Positions 44,213-54,330 of a DNA stretch of 64,000 nucleotides are shown in pieces; within the stretch, counting starts at the first letter, position 1, and each line of letters begins with the position of its first letter. A program made the translations under genes and the position numbers. The notes beneath the pieces were generated by a model. It worked only from the letters and a program-made list of their open reading frames with translations. It did not search any database and was not told the origin of the DNA. Source of the stretch: Cylindrospermopsis curvispora GIHE-G1 (GTDB taxonomy: Bacteria > Cyanobacteriota > Cyanobacteriia > Cyanobacteriales > Nostocaceae); NCBI RefSeq assembly GCF_014489415.1, contig NZ_CP060822.1, positions 496,001-560,000 on the forward strand, in the 5' to 3' direction.

Positions 44213-44359
44213 CTATTTACAAAAACTCTGGAGATCTGTATAAAATCTTCTGAATAGGGGACATTTTCCCATCAGCTGACTAGGTTGTATTTCTAGTAAT
44301 AGTGAAGGGGTATGATAACCTTTGCGAAATAATACACTTGATTCTTGGCTACACTCCAT
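44213..44359 (-). CDS. Possible small coupled ORF after the AAA ATPase
   Basis: 48 codons, MECSQESSVLFRKGYHTP..., whose ATG overlaps the stop of the preceding frame as TAATG. It ends at a TAG before repeat M. Either a short remnant of a partner gene or chance; no family recognised. Confidence 0.3.
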   Translation of the reverse strand: MECSQESSVLFRKGYHTPSLLLEIQPSQLMGKCPLFRRFYTDLQSFCK

Positions 44360-45776
44360 TAACAATTCTGATAGTTTGTCTTCACACAATTTCTTTGGGA
44401 GTCATATTTACTAAAAGACTCTGGAGCATCAAAGGAAAAACCCATTTCCTTCATTTTATGGCTTAAACGCCAAAGGATTGCATCACTTTTAGCCCTTTTA
44501 TCAGCAAGCATTTCTTGGGTAAGTTTTTTGATCGAAAAATGACTTTTACCATAGGAATCAAAACAATAAACCTTCTCTAAACAGTCAGTAAAATGATCTA
44601 AAAGATCGGGACTGTGGGTAGCAATTATGATCTGAGTTTTATGGGCAGCCATTTTAATCCACTCGGACAAAATTCTCATCCACGCAACGTGCAAACCTAA
44701 TTCTGGTTCATCAATAACCAGTAAAGATGGTAACACAGGTGAATGTAGTATAATCGCCCAACATAACATTCTTATGGTTCCATCAGATAGTTCCTTTAAA
44801 CATAAAGGTTTCTTTGTATCCAACGAATACCATTCCATGACCAATGATAACTCTTGAGAACGAACACAACGAATACGATATGTTCTAGGTAAAACTAATG
44901 TCATGGCTTTATTGATGGTTTCTTCAAAAAATATGTCTTCCCTGATTAAGTTTTCAAAAACTAAGGCTAGATTATCCCCTGATGCTGATACGTACTTGTC
45001 TGGACTTGTTATTTTGGTCTCTGAGGTTTTAATTTTTTCTAAGTCAAAACTATTGGCATTATAAAACTGCCACTGTGAAACAAAATCAAGGAGTTTTCTT
45101 GCATCTTCAATTACATTACTAGCAGGTTCTATCTCATCAAGGGTTCCCCAACCTCAAGACTTTTTGATAACAGTAAGTTTAAACATAAATTGTTGTTAGT
45201 TCGAGTGTAACCATCTTCACAATAAACTCTTGGATCTGGTTCATAGCCCGGATATTCCGGATTATAGTTAAAAATCTGTCTTTGAGCTAATAATTTCCCT
45301 GATAACACTGCATTGAATGGATCGTTTTTGAGCTCGTAGTAAAATTTAAATGTATCTTCTTCTATGACTTTGTCTCCCACTTTTAATGATTCTTGATCAA
45401 TAACTACTGCTTGTTTTCTATCTTCCTTTCGGTTCACTAAAAGACTCAATTCCAGGATGTGGTTTTTTGACGTAGAATCGGAGGATAATCCTGCAAAACA
45501 ATAAACAAAGTAAACACTAGCTGGGTCTTCTATGGTATTGTCTAAAATCCCAGCACCTCCGATTTTATTGACCGCATCCTCAAAACCATTTATTTCCAGA
45601 GCATACTTCGTTGGATATAAACAGTCTCTAAGGAATTTTAAAGAGTTAATATAATTACTTTTACCTGAACCATTAGGACCAAGTAAAATGTTTAAATTAT
45701 TGAACTCGACTGGATCTGGTAAATAGAGATTCTTGTAGTTTTTAGTAGCGATGTATTGCAAAACAGGCTGACTCAT
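44359..45776 (-). pseudogene. AAA ATPase of the RecF/OLD-like type (AAA_21), frameshifted
   Basis: The front frame (45776-45129) has Walker A LLGPNGSGKSNYINSL. The back frame, open from about 45150 to 44359, has the ABC-type signature LSDGTIRML, Walker B LLVIDEPELGLH and switch ATHSPDLLD. One base missing near the GGTTGGGGAACC stretch (45142-45152) separates them; restored, the protein would be about 472 residues. Such stand-alone ATPases often belong to defence or DNA-repair loci. A DNA methyltransferase fragment lies beside it, which may hint at a former restriction-type island. Confidence 0.75.
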
Positions 45777-46051
45777 ATTTTTTTCCCTTATATGGGTTAA
45801 TTATATGGTACTATGAGAGAGTAATAATTATTCTAATTATTCAACAACTTCCACAACAAAAAAATTTGTGGCGCAGCAATAAAACTGCGATCGCTCTCCA
45901 CTCCTCTAATAATATTGGTCTAGCATACCTCTGACTCAGAGGGTAAAAAGCCATTAGCCTGCGTTTTCCATTAGCTCCTCTTGGTTAGCAACCTCCTATT
46001 TTTTTGCGCTTATTGATTTTCTTTATTTCTTTTATATTGAATTCCACCCAC

Positions 46052-46489
46052 CTACTTACTCCCAGTGGGAAAAAAGTCCCCATCCAAAGTTTGTTCCCAG
46101 GAATAAGGACAGGATTGGGGGAAAAGGTCATAAGAAAAACCGGTTTCGCGTACAGCTAGGTCTAACCCATTTTGATATGCTACAGCAAAAACTTCTTGGG
46201 TATATGGTTTGAGACTAGGATTCTCTTCCAAAAGAGTTTTTATTTCCCTTCTTTGCTCTCGAACCGTCGCTAACCAGCTATTACCTCTGAATTTTGCTTG
46301 ATACTCCCATTTGAGCAGATGTCCCAGCAAAACTCCCAAGCGGTTTTTCAGCTCCTTTTTTTCCCTTCTCCCCAAAGCTTCTATCTCCTCCCACAGGTTT
46401 GGTAAATCCAAACATTCCCATTGACCCTCTTTTATAGCTTTAGCTTGATGTTGCGTCCATGCGTAAAAATCCGTTTCATAAAGACTCAT
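46052..46489 (-). CDS. DUF29 family protein
   Basis: 145 residues from MSLYETDFYAWTQHQAKAI. Conserved DUF29 segments: LPNLWEEIEALGRREKKELKNRLGVLLGHLLKWEYQ, REQRREIKTLLEENPSLKPY and CPYSWEQTLDGDFFP. The start overlaps the previous DUF29 gene by 14 bases, so the two are probably co-translated. An alternative start at 46510 overlaps further. Confidence 0.8.
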   Translation of the reverse strand: MSLYETDFYAWTQHQAKAIKEGQWECLDLPNLWEEIEALGRREKKELKNRLGVLLGHLLKWEYQAKFRGNSWLATVREQRREIKTLLEENPSLKPYTQEVFAVAYQNGLDLAVRETGFSYDLFPQSCPYSWEQTLDGDFFPTGSK

Positions 46490-46949
46490 AGTATTGTTCG
46501 CCTTCCTCAAGTTCCGGAAACCAGTTTTCCGTTAGTATGCGATCGCCATCCCAGGGGAATTGTTCAGGGAACTGGTCATAAGCAATAGAGGTTTGTTGGC
46601 TTGCAGCATCTTTTGCATCTGCCCAAGCATCTAACCACCACTCTGGGTCTTGTAAACAAGTTTTTAAGCTAGGCGTTTTCTGCAAGCGACATCTAATACG
46701 GTCCCGTTGGGTTCTAATTGTTGCTTGCCAACTGGACCCCCTGAGCAAAGGTTGATACTGCCATTTAAGGAGATGACATAACAAGACAGCCATGCGACTA
46801 GCTAGTTCCCTTTGTTCGCTCTTACCCACATCCTCTATTTCCTCCGCAATATGCTCCAGGTCAAGCAAGTGAAATTGGCGACTGCGTATAAATTTAGCCT
46901 GTTGATTTGCCCAAGCGACAATATCCTCATCATAGTTGGTAGCATTCAT
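46476..46949 (-). CDS. DUF29 family protein
   Basis: 157 residues, MNATNYDEDIVAWANQQAKFIRS..., with IAEEIEDVGKSEQRELASRMAVLLCHLLKWQYQP, RIRCRLQKTPSLKTCL and FPWDGDRILTENWFP. Clearly a paralog of the following gene but diverged, so the pair is old. Function unknown. Non-coding tandem repeats begin just upstream. Confidence 0.8.
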   Translation of the reverse strand: MNATNYDEDIVAWANQQAKFIRSRQFHLLDLEHIAEEIEDVGKSEQRELASRMAVLLCHLLKWQYQPLLRGSSWQATIRTQRDRIRCRLQKTPSLKTCLQDPEWWLDAWADAKDAASQQTSIAYDQFPEQFPWDGDRILTENWFPELEEGEQYYESL

Positions 46950-47480
46950 CCTAATTTCTCCTTTTCGCCAGCGATCGCTATTCCTCCTATCTCCTAAATT
47001 ATATCGCTACAGAATTTTTCCCATCTTTGATAATTACACCGGAAATCCTATAAAATGGCGATCGCAGTTAATTTCAATTACCCCCGCGCCCATTTTTTTC
47101 TCCATCGGGGGGGTTGACTATTGTCTCTTGGACATGATACCCTGATAATGGAAATCTGTGCACTTTTTTTGCAAATGCTTACACTCCATTATACTCAACT
47201 CTCATAATACCACATTTTTATCCCTTCGACCACAGAAAAACTTATCTCAACCCCCTATAAATATAATTTTTTCTTATTGTTTATCTTTTATATACGAATT
47301 TATGGGTTAATACGATTGTACAACCATTTTAAGTTATACAACCCCAAATAATTTGGTCACGTTTGGTAAATTGCCTGTTGGGTTTTCTCCACCCAACAAT
47401 AATGGAAATCTATATCCCGCTGGTGTTTCAATACTACTAATATTTGATGTTCCCCCCTTCGCGAAAGAGCGATCGCTTGT

Positions 47481-47580
47481 AGGTAGGCACAATTATTTGT
47501 AGGATGGTTTATCCATGCGGGCGTTGGGTTTCATCCTTCAACCCAACCTACATTGTCTTATATTTAATTCCACTCACTAC
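47481..47580 (+). repeat. MITE-like repeat M, copy 4
   Basis: GTAGGCACAATTATTTGTAGG through GTTGGGTTTCATCCTTCAAC to TTTAATTCCACTCAC, inserted after the HIP1 end of array unit 1. Confidence 0.6.
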
Positions 47581-48054
47581 TATTTGATATTCGCGAGCGA
47601 TCACTACTCCTTATCTATCTCCTAGCACCGCACGATTTTTCCCATCTTTGGTAATTACCCCCGCGCCCATTTTTTTCTCCATCGGGGGGGTTGACTATTG
47701 TCTCTTGGACATGATACCCTCACAATGGAAATCTGTGCACTTTTTTCGCGAATGCTCACACTCCATTATACTCAACCCTCATAGTACCACATTTTTATCC
47801 CTTCGACCACAGAAAAACTTATCTCAACCCCCTATAAATATAATTTTTTCTTATTGTTTATCTTTTATATACGAATCTATGGGTTAATACGATTATACAA
47901 CCATTTTAAGTTATACAACCCCAAATAATTTGGTCACGTTTGGTAAATTGTCTGTTGGGTTTTCTCCACCCAATAATAATGGAAATCTATATCCCGCTGG
48001 TGTTTCAATACTACTAATATTTGATGTTCCCCCCTTCGCGAAAGAGCGATCGCT

Positions 48055-48155
48055 TGTAGGTAGGCACAATTATTTGTAGGATGGTTTATCCATGCGGGCG
48101 TTGGGTTTCATCCTTCAACCCAACCTACATTGTCTTATATTTAATTCCACTCACT
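48055..48155 (+). repeat. MITE-like repeat M, copy 5
   Basis: Near-identical to copy 4 and in the same position in array unit 2, so it was duplicated together with the unit. Confidence 0.6.
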
Positions 48156-48190
48156 ACTATTTGATATTCGCGAGCGATCACTACTCCTTA

Positions 48191-48312
48191 AGTGGTCGTG
48201 CAAAATAAATTTCGCAGTTCAGGGAGGGAACTGATAACTGAAAAGACCTAACAGATAACCCTTACAGAAATTATTTCTTCAATGAATATGTAAAATTAAA
48301 TTTGCCTGGGTA
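48191..48312. mobile_element. Small non-autonomous insertion (~122 bp) with CTTA duplication
   Basis: Unit 2 flank reads ACTCCTTATCTATCTCC where empty (47600s). At 48187 CTTA is followed by about 122 bases and then CTTA again. The ends (AGTGGTCGTGCAAAATAAAT and AAATTTGCCTGGGTA) are only weakly inverted. No ORF. Confidence 0.65.
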
Positions 48313-48934
48313 CTTATCTATCTCCTAGCACCGCACGATTTTTCCCATCTTTGGTAATTACCCCCGCGCCCATTTTTTTCTCCATCGGGGGGGTTGACTA
48401 TTGTCTCTTGGACATGATACCCTCACAATGGAAATCTGTGCACTTTTTTCGCGAATGCTCACACTCCATTATACTCAACCCTCATAGTACCACATTTTTA
48501 TCCCTTCGACCACAGAAAAACTTATCTCAACCCCCTATAAATATAATTTTTTCTTATTGTTTATCTTTTATATACGAATCTATGGGTTAATACGATTATA
48601 CAACCATTTTAAGTTATACAATCCCAAATAATTTGGTCACGTTTGGTAAATTGTCTGTTGGGTTTTCTCCACCCAATAATAATGGAAATCTATATCCCGC
48701 TAGTGTTTCAATACTACTAATATTTGATGTTCCCCCCTTCGCGAAAGAGCGATCGCTATCTATCTCCTATTACAGCACCGCATCTCCTATTACAGCACCG
48801 CAGGATTTTCCCCATCTTTGGTAATTACACCGCAAGTCCTATTAATTTCAAGTGAGGATATCTAGGCGCCGATTTTTTCTCCATGGGGGGGTTAAAATAT
48901 AGTTAGCTAAGGTTGGTTTTACTTTATAGGTTTT

Positions 48935-49186
48935 ATGACTCCAGTTATTTTGCAAAAGCTTAATCCTATCGTTCTTGAAAAACTCAAATATCTTGCTCAA
49001 AGTCATCAACGGACTTTAGAAGAAGAAATCACATCTATTCTTGAAGATATCACGGAAAATACACCTATAATTACGCCTGAAAATAGGGGCTGGTTTCCTG
49101 GTTTTTTTGAGGAAGTTATTGGTGGATGGGAAGGAGAACCACTGGTTAGGGAGCATCAAGCAGAAGCGCAGGAGAGCGTTTTCTGA
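48935..49186 (+). CDS. FitA/VapB-type ribbon-helix-helix antitoxin
   Basis: 83 residues. The N-terminal VILQKLNPIVLEKLKYLAQSHQRTLEEEITSILEDI is the ribbon-helix-helix pattern of FitA-like antitoxins. The tail contains FFEEVIGGWEGEPLVR, the toxin-binding style segment. It is followed immediately by the remains of a PIN toxin, so it may now be an orphan antitoxin. Confidence 0.65.
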   Translation: MTPVILQKLNPIVLEKLKYLAQSHQRTLEEEITSILEDITENTPIITPENRGWFPGFFEEVIGGWEGEPLVREHQAEAQESVF

Positions 49187-49401
49187 GTCAGTTTAGAATT
49201 CTTAGTTTTGATAAAGATGCAGCAAAAGTTTGTGCTTATATTCGTTCTGATTTGAAGAAAAAGGGAACACCAATAGGAGTTTATGATTTGCAAATTGCTG
49301 CAATCGCTATTGCTAATAATTTAGTTTTGGTGACTCATAATGTGGGAGAGTTTAGCCGAATAGAAGAGTTACAATATGAGGATTGGGAGATGGAGTTATG
49401 A
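49186..49401 (+). pseudogene. VapC/FitB PIN-domain toxin, C-terminal half
   Basis: The frame reads ILSFDKDAAKVCAYIRSDL, GTPIGVYDLQIAAIAIANNLVLVTHNVGEFSRI and ends EDWEMEL. These are the second acidic centre (YDLQIAA) and the THN/EF region of PIN nucleases. The first ~65 residues with the leading catalytic Asp are gone and no start codon is in place. Confidence 0.7.
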
Positions 49402-49535
49402 AATTATAGGGATTTGTTCAAGATTTAGAACTTAAATTAAATCCCGGTTCTAAACAAACAGGAATTGCTTTATTATTTAAATAGAAAGATTAAGGAACAT
49501 TTAGCAAAGATTGGTTTTTCTTTAGAGGAATAGAA

Positions 49536-49660
49536 ATGATACAGGATAGTGATCGAAAAATTGTTTCAGAGTTTCCCTCTCGACTAGAAGCGATAATTCC
49601 CATTTTGGATTTACGAGTATTTGGTTCAAGAGCGCGGGGTGATGCTACAAAAGAAGTTCG
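49536..49660 (+). pseudogene. MNT-type nucleotidyltransferase, N-terminal fragment
   Basis: M-IQDSDRKIVSEFPSRLEAIIPILDLRVFGSRARGDATKE: the GSRARGDA motif of minimal nucleotidyltransferases is present, but the DxD strand that should follow is cut off by repeat sequence. Traces of another small frame (HLAKIGFSLEE) precede it. Confidence 0.55.
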
Positions 49661-49689
49661 GGTTACTAATAACTCACGAACTTTCTGAT

Positions 49690-49766
49690 AGGTATAATGG
49701 GGGTGTTGGGTTTTATATTAAACTCAACCTACGTTGATCTTATATTTAATTCCACTTACCCACTTA
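49690..49766 (+). repeat. MITE-like repeat M, partial copy
   Basis: GGGTGTTGGGTTTTATATTA to TTTAATTCCACTTACCC; the AAGTAGGGAGG end is missing. Confidence 0.5.
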
Positions 49767-49802
49767 CAGGATTTTTTCCATCTTTGGTAGTCCCATAAAA
49801 TA

Positions 49803-52800
49803 GCGATCGCCATCTATCTCCTATTACAGAACCGCAGGATTTTTCCCATCTTTGGTAATTACACCGCAAGTCCTATTAATTTCAAGCGAGGATATCTATT
49901 TACCCACGCGCCGATTTTTTTTCAATGGTAGGGGTTGACTATTGTCTCTTGGGGATGATACTCTGATAATGGAAATCTATGCACTTTTTTTATGAATGCT
50001 TATACTCGATTATAATCAACCTTCATAATACCACATTTTTATCCCTTCGACCACAGAAAAACTTATCTCAACCCCCTATAAACATAATTTTTTCTTATTG
50101 TTTATCTTTTATATTTATATATGAATTTATGGGTTAATACGATTGTACAACCATTTTAAGTTATACAACCCCAAATAATTTGGTCACGTTTGGTAAATTG
50201 CCTGTTGGGTTTTCTCCACCTAACAATAATGGAAATCTATATCCCACTGGTGTTTCAATACTACTAATATTTGATATTCCCCTCGCGAAAGAGCGATCGC
50301 TATTCCTTCTATCTCCTATTACAGCACCGCAGGATTTTTCCCATTTTTGGTAATTACACCGGAAGTCCTATTAGTTTCAAGCGAGGATATCTATTTCCCA
50401 CGCGCCGATTTTTTTTCAATGGTAGGGGTTGACTATTGTCTCTTGGGGATGATACTCTGATAATGGAAATTTGTGCACTTTTTTTACAAATGCTTACACT
50501 CCATTATAATCAAACCTTATAATACCACATTTTTATCCCTTCGACCACAGAAAAACTTATCTCAACCCCCTATAAACATAATTTTTTCTTATTGTTTATC
50601 TTTTATATTTATATATGAATTTATGGGTTAATACGATTGTACAACCATTTTAAGTTATACAACCCCAAATAATTTGGTCACGTTTGGTAAATTGCCTGTT
50701 GGGTTTTCTCCACCTAACAATAATGGAAATCTATATCCCACTGGTGTTTCAATACTACTAATATTTGATATTCCCCTCGCGAAAGAGCGATCGCTATTCC
50801 TTCTATCTCCTATTACAGCACCGCAGGATTTTTCCCATTTTTGGTAATTACACCGGAAGTCCTATTAGTTTCAAGCGAGGATATCTATTTCCCACGCGCC
50901 GATTTTTTTTCAATGGTAGGGGTTGACTATTGTCTCTTGGGGATGATACTCTGATAATGGAAATTTGTGCACTTTTTTTATGAATGCTTATACTCGATTA
51001 TAATCAACCTTCATAATACCACATTTTTATCCCTTCGACCACAGAAAAACTTATCTCAACCCCCTATAAACATAATTTTTTCTTATTGTTTATCTTTTAT
51101 ATTTATATATGAATTTATGGGTTAATACGATTGTACAACCATTTTAAGTTATACAACCCCAAATAATTTGGTCACGTTTGGTAAATTGCCTGTTGGGTTT
51201 TCTCCACCTAACAATAATGGAAATCTATATCCCACTGGTGTTTCAATACTACTAATATTTGATATTCCCCTCGCGAAAGAGCGATCGCTATTCCTTCTAT
51301 CTCCTATTACAGCACCGCAGGATTTTTCCCATTTTTGGTAATTACACCGGAAGTCCTATTAGTTTCAAGCGAGGATATCTATTTCCCACGCGCCGATTTT
51401 TTTTCAATGGTAGGGGTTGACTATTGTCTCTTGGGGATGATACTCTGATAATGGAAATTTGTGCACTTTTTTTACAAATGCTTACACTCCATTATAATCA
51501 AACCTTATAATACCACATTTTTATCCCTTCGATCACAGAAAAACTTATCTCAACCCTACTAATATTTGATATCCCCCCTTCGCGAAAGGGCGATCGCCAT
51601 CTATCTCCTATTACAGCATTAAGTAGGGAGGCACAATTTATATTCGCAAGCGATCGCTCCAACACCACATAGTTTAGTCGTATTTTGTAAATCACCATCA
51701 CGCTGGGTTTTCTCCACCCAACAACAATGGGAATCTGTGTCTCGCTGGTATTTCAACACTACTAATATTTGATATCCCCCCTTCGTGAAAGAGCGATCGC
51801 TATCTATCTCCTATTACAGCACCGCAGGATTTTCCCCATCTTTGGTAATTACACCGGAAGTCCTATTAGTTTCAAGCGAGGATATCTATTTACCCACGCG
51901 CCGATTTTTTTTCAATGGTAGGGGTTGACTATTGTCTCTTGGGGATGATACTTTGATAATGGAAATCTATGCACTTTTTTTATAAATGCTTATACTCCAT
52001 TATAATCAACCTTCATAATACCACATTTTTATCCCTTCGACCACAGAAAAACTTATCTCAACCCCCTATAAACATAATTTTTTCTTATTGTTTATCTTTT
52101 ATATTTATATATGAATTTATGGGTTAATACGATTGTACAACCATTTTAAGTTATACAACCCCAAATAATTTGGTCACGTTTGGTAAATTGCCTGTTGGGT
52201 TTTCTCCACCCAACAATAATGGAAATCTATATCCCACTGGTATTTCAACACTACTAATATTTGATATCCCCCCTTCGTGAAAGAGCGATCGCCATCTATC
52301 TCCTATTACAGAACCACAGGATTTTTCCCATCTTTGGTAATTACACCGGAAGTCCTATTAGTTTCAAGCGAGGATATCTATTTACCCACGCGCCGATTTT
52401 TTTTCAATGGTAGGGGTTGACTATTGTCTCTTGGGGATGATACTCTGAGAATGAAAATCTATGCACTTTTTTTATAAATGCTTACACTCCATTATAATCA
52501 ACCTTCATAATACCACATTTTTATCCCTTCGACCACAGAAAAACTTATCTCAACCCCCCTATAAACATAATTTTTTCTTATTGTTTATCTTTTATATTTA
52601 TATATGAATTTATGGGTTAATACGATTGTACAACCATTTTAAGTTATACAACCCCAAATAATTTGGTCACGTTTGGTAAATTGCCTGTTCGGTTTTCTCC
52701 ACCCAACAATAATGGAAATCTATATCCCACTGGTGTTTCAATACTACTAATATTTGATATTCCCCTCGCGAAAGAGCGATCGCTATCTATCTCCTATTAC

Positions 52801-53990
52801 AGCACCGCAGGATTTTCCCCATCTTTGGTAATTACACCGCAAGTCCTATTAATTTCAAGTGAGGATATCTATTTCCCACGCGCCGATTTTTTTTCAATGG
52901 TAGGGGTTGACTATTGTCTCTTGGGGATGATACTCTGATAATGGAAATTTGTGCACTTTTTTTATAAATGCTCACACTCCATTATAATCAACCTTCATAA
53001 TACCACATTTTTATCCCTTCGACCACAGAAAAACTTATCTCAACCCCCCTATAAACATAATTTTTTCTTATTGTTTATCTTTTATATTTATATATGAATT
53101 TATGGGTTAATACGATTGTACAACCATTTTAAGTTATACAACCCCAAATAATTTGGTCACGTTTGGTAAATTGCCTGTTCGGTTTTCTCCACCCAACAAT
53201 AATGGAAATCTATATCCCACTGGTGTTTCAATACTACTAATATTTGATATTCCCCTCGCGAAAGAGCGATCGCTATTCCTTCTATCTCCTATTACAGCAC
53301 CGCAGGATTTTTCCCATTTTTGGTAATTACACCGGAAGTCCTATTAGTTTCAAGCGAGGATATCTATTTCCCACGCGCCGATTTTTTTTCAATGGTAGGG
53401 GTTGACTATTGTCTCTTGGGGATGATACTCTGATAATGGAAATCTATGCACTTTTTTTATAAATGCTTATACTCCATTATAATCAACCTTCATAATACCA
53501 CATTTTTATCCCTTCGACCACAGAAAAACTTATCTCAACCCCCTATAAACATAATTTTTTCTTATTGTTTATCTTTTATATTTATATATGAATTTATGGG
53601 TTAATACGATTGTACAACCATTTTAAGTTATACAACCCCAAATAATTTGGTCACGTTTGGTAAATTGCCTGTTGGGTTTTCTCCACCCAACAATAATGGA
53701 AATCTATATCCCACTGGTGTTTCAATACTACTAATATTTGATATTCCCCTCGCGAAAGAGCGATCGCTATTCCTTCTATCTCCTATTACAGCACCGCAGG
53801 ATTTTTCCCATTTTTGGTAATTACACCGGAAGTCCTATTAATTTCAAGCGAGGATATCTATTTACCCACGCGCCGATTTTTTTCAATGGTAGGGGTTGAC
53901 TATTGACCCTTGGACGTGATGCTCCGACAATCGAAATCTGTGCACTTTTTTTACAAATGCTCACACTCCATTTTCTTTATGATTTATTAA
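49803..53990. repeat. Long tandem repeat array, main block of ~490-494 bp units
   Basis: Using TACGATTGTAC as anchor, copies lie at 50138, 50632, 51126, 52128, 52621, 53111 and 53604, spaced 494, 494, 1002, 493, 490 and 493. The 1002 gap holds two truncated units (about 51291-51800) with a remnant of repeat M. Each full unit has one GCGATCGC at its end, a T8 tract after GCGCCGA and the segment GTTGACTATTGTCTCTTGG. No convincing gene is seen. Confidence 0.85.
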
Positions 53991-54057
53991 CAATTTCTAG
54001 TTGTAATCTTCCCAAAATTAGATAAAACTTGAATGGGATTGGTCTTCCCAAAAAATA

Positions 54058-54330
54058 AAAAGCCCCTACGTGCGGACAGAGCAAAAGTCATCCCTAAGAC
54101 TCATCAATCCATACGGATTGAGGTTAGGAAACATGGCTGTGACTAGATTGGTGTTCAATTAAAAGTGTTTGATTTTGAACCCTACCAGTCTGGTGAATCC
54201 CCATACCTAAAGGTAAGAGGTTGGCAGTTTGAAACAATTCAAGACCAAAGGTCTGAGTAGCTTTGGGTAGATCCTATAGAGCGGAGAGTCAATTAAATCT
54301 AGTGCTTAGGCAAGGTAAAAGTCAATTATG
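54058..54330 (+). ncRNA. HEARO/omega-RNA-like structured leader
   Basis: Small hairpins are evident: TCAATCC-atac-GGATTGA, TACC-taaa-GGTA and CCAAAG-(10)-CTTTGG. The 3' end (agcggagagtcaattaaatc, gcttaggcaaggtaaaagtc, then AATTATG) is, as far as I recall, the form seen just before iscB genes, where the RNA runs into the start codon. Here the ATG belongs to an oxidase/ligase gene, and no IscB is present. A decayed relative lies at 62400-62580. Confidence 0.5.

Larger units (their letters stand above)
46983..48900. repeat. Long tandem repeat array, first part (three units plus a partial)
   Basis: Unit content in order: ctatctcctattacagcacc, catctttggtaattacac, a GTTGACTATTGTCTCTTGG promoter-like part, aataccacatttttatccct, tcgaccacagaaaaacttat, atgggttaatacgatt, ataatttggtcacgtttggt, then a HIP1 site. 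Units begin near 46983, 47613 and 48316, with a partial at 48759. Spacing is longer than 494 bp because of inserts (repeat M twice; a 122-bp element). The 79-residue ORFs in two units are not thought to be genes. Confidence 0.8.

Noticed and set aside
47648-48590. Identical 79-residue ORFs in two array units
   Set aside because: They exist only where the unit happens to be open; other units break the frame, and the product shows no domain.
46983-53990. CRISPR array
   Set aside because: The repeated unit is about 490-494 bp and similar along its whole length, with no short repeat/unique spacer alternation, and no cas genes are nearby.
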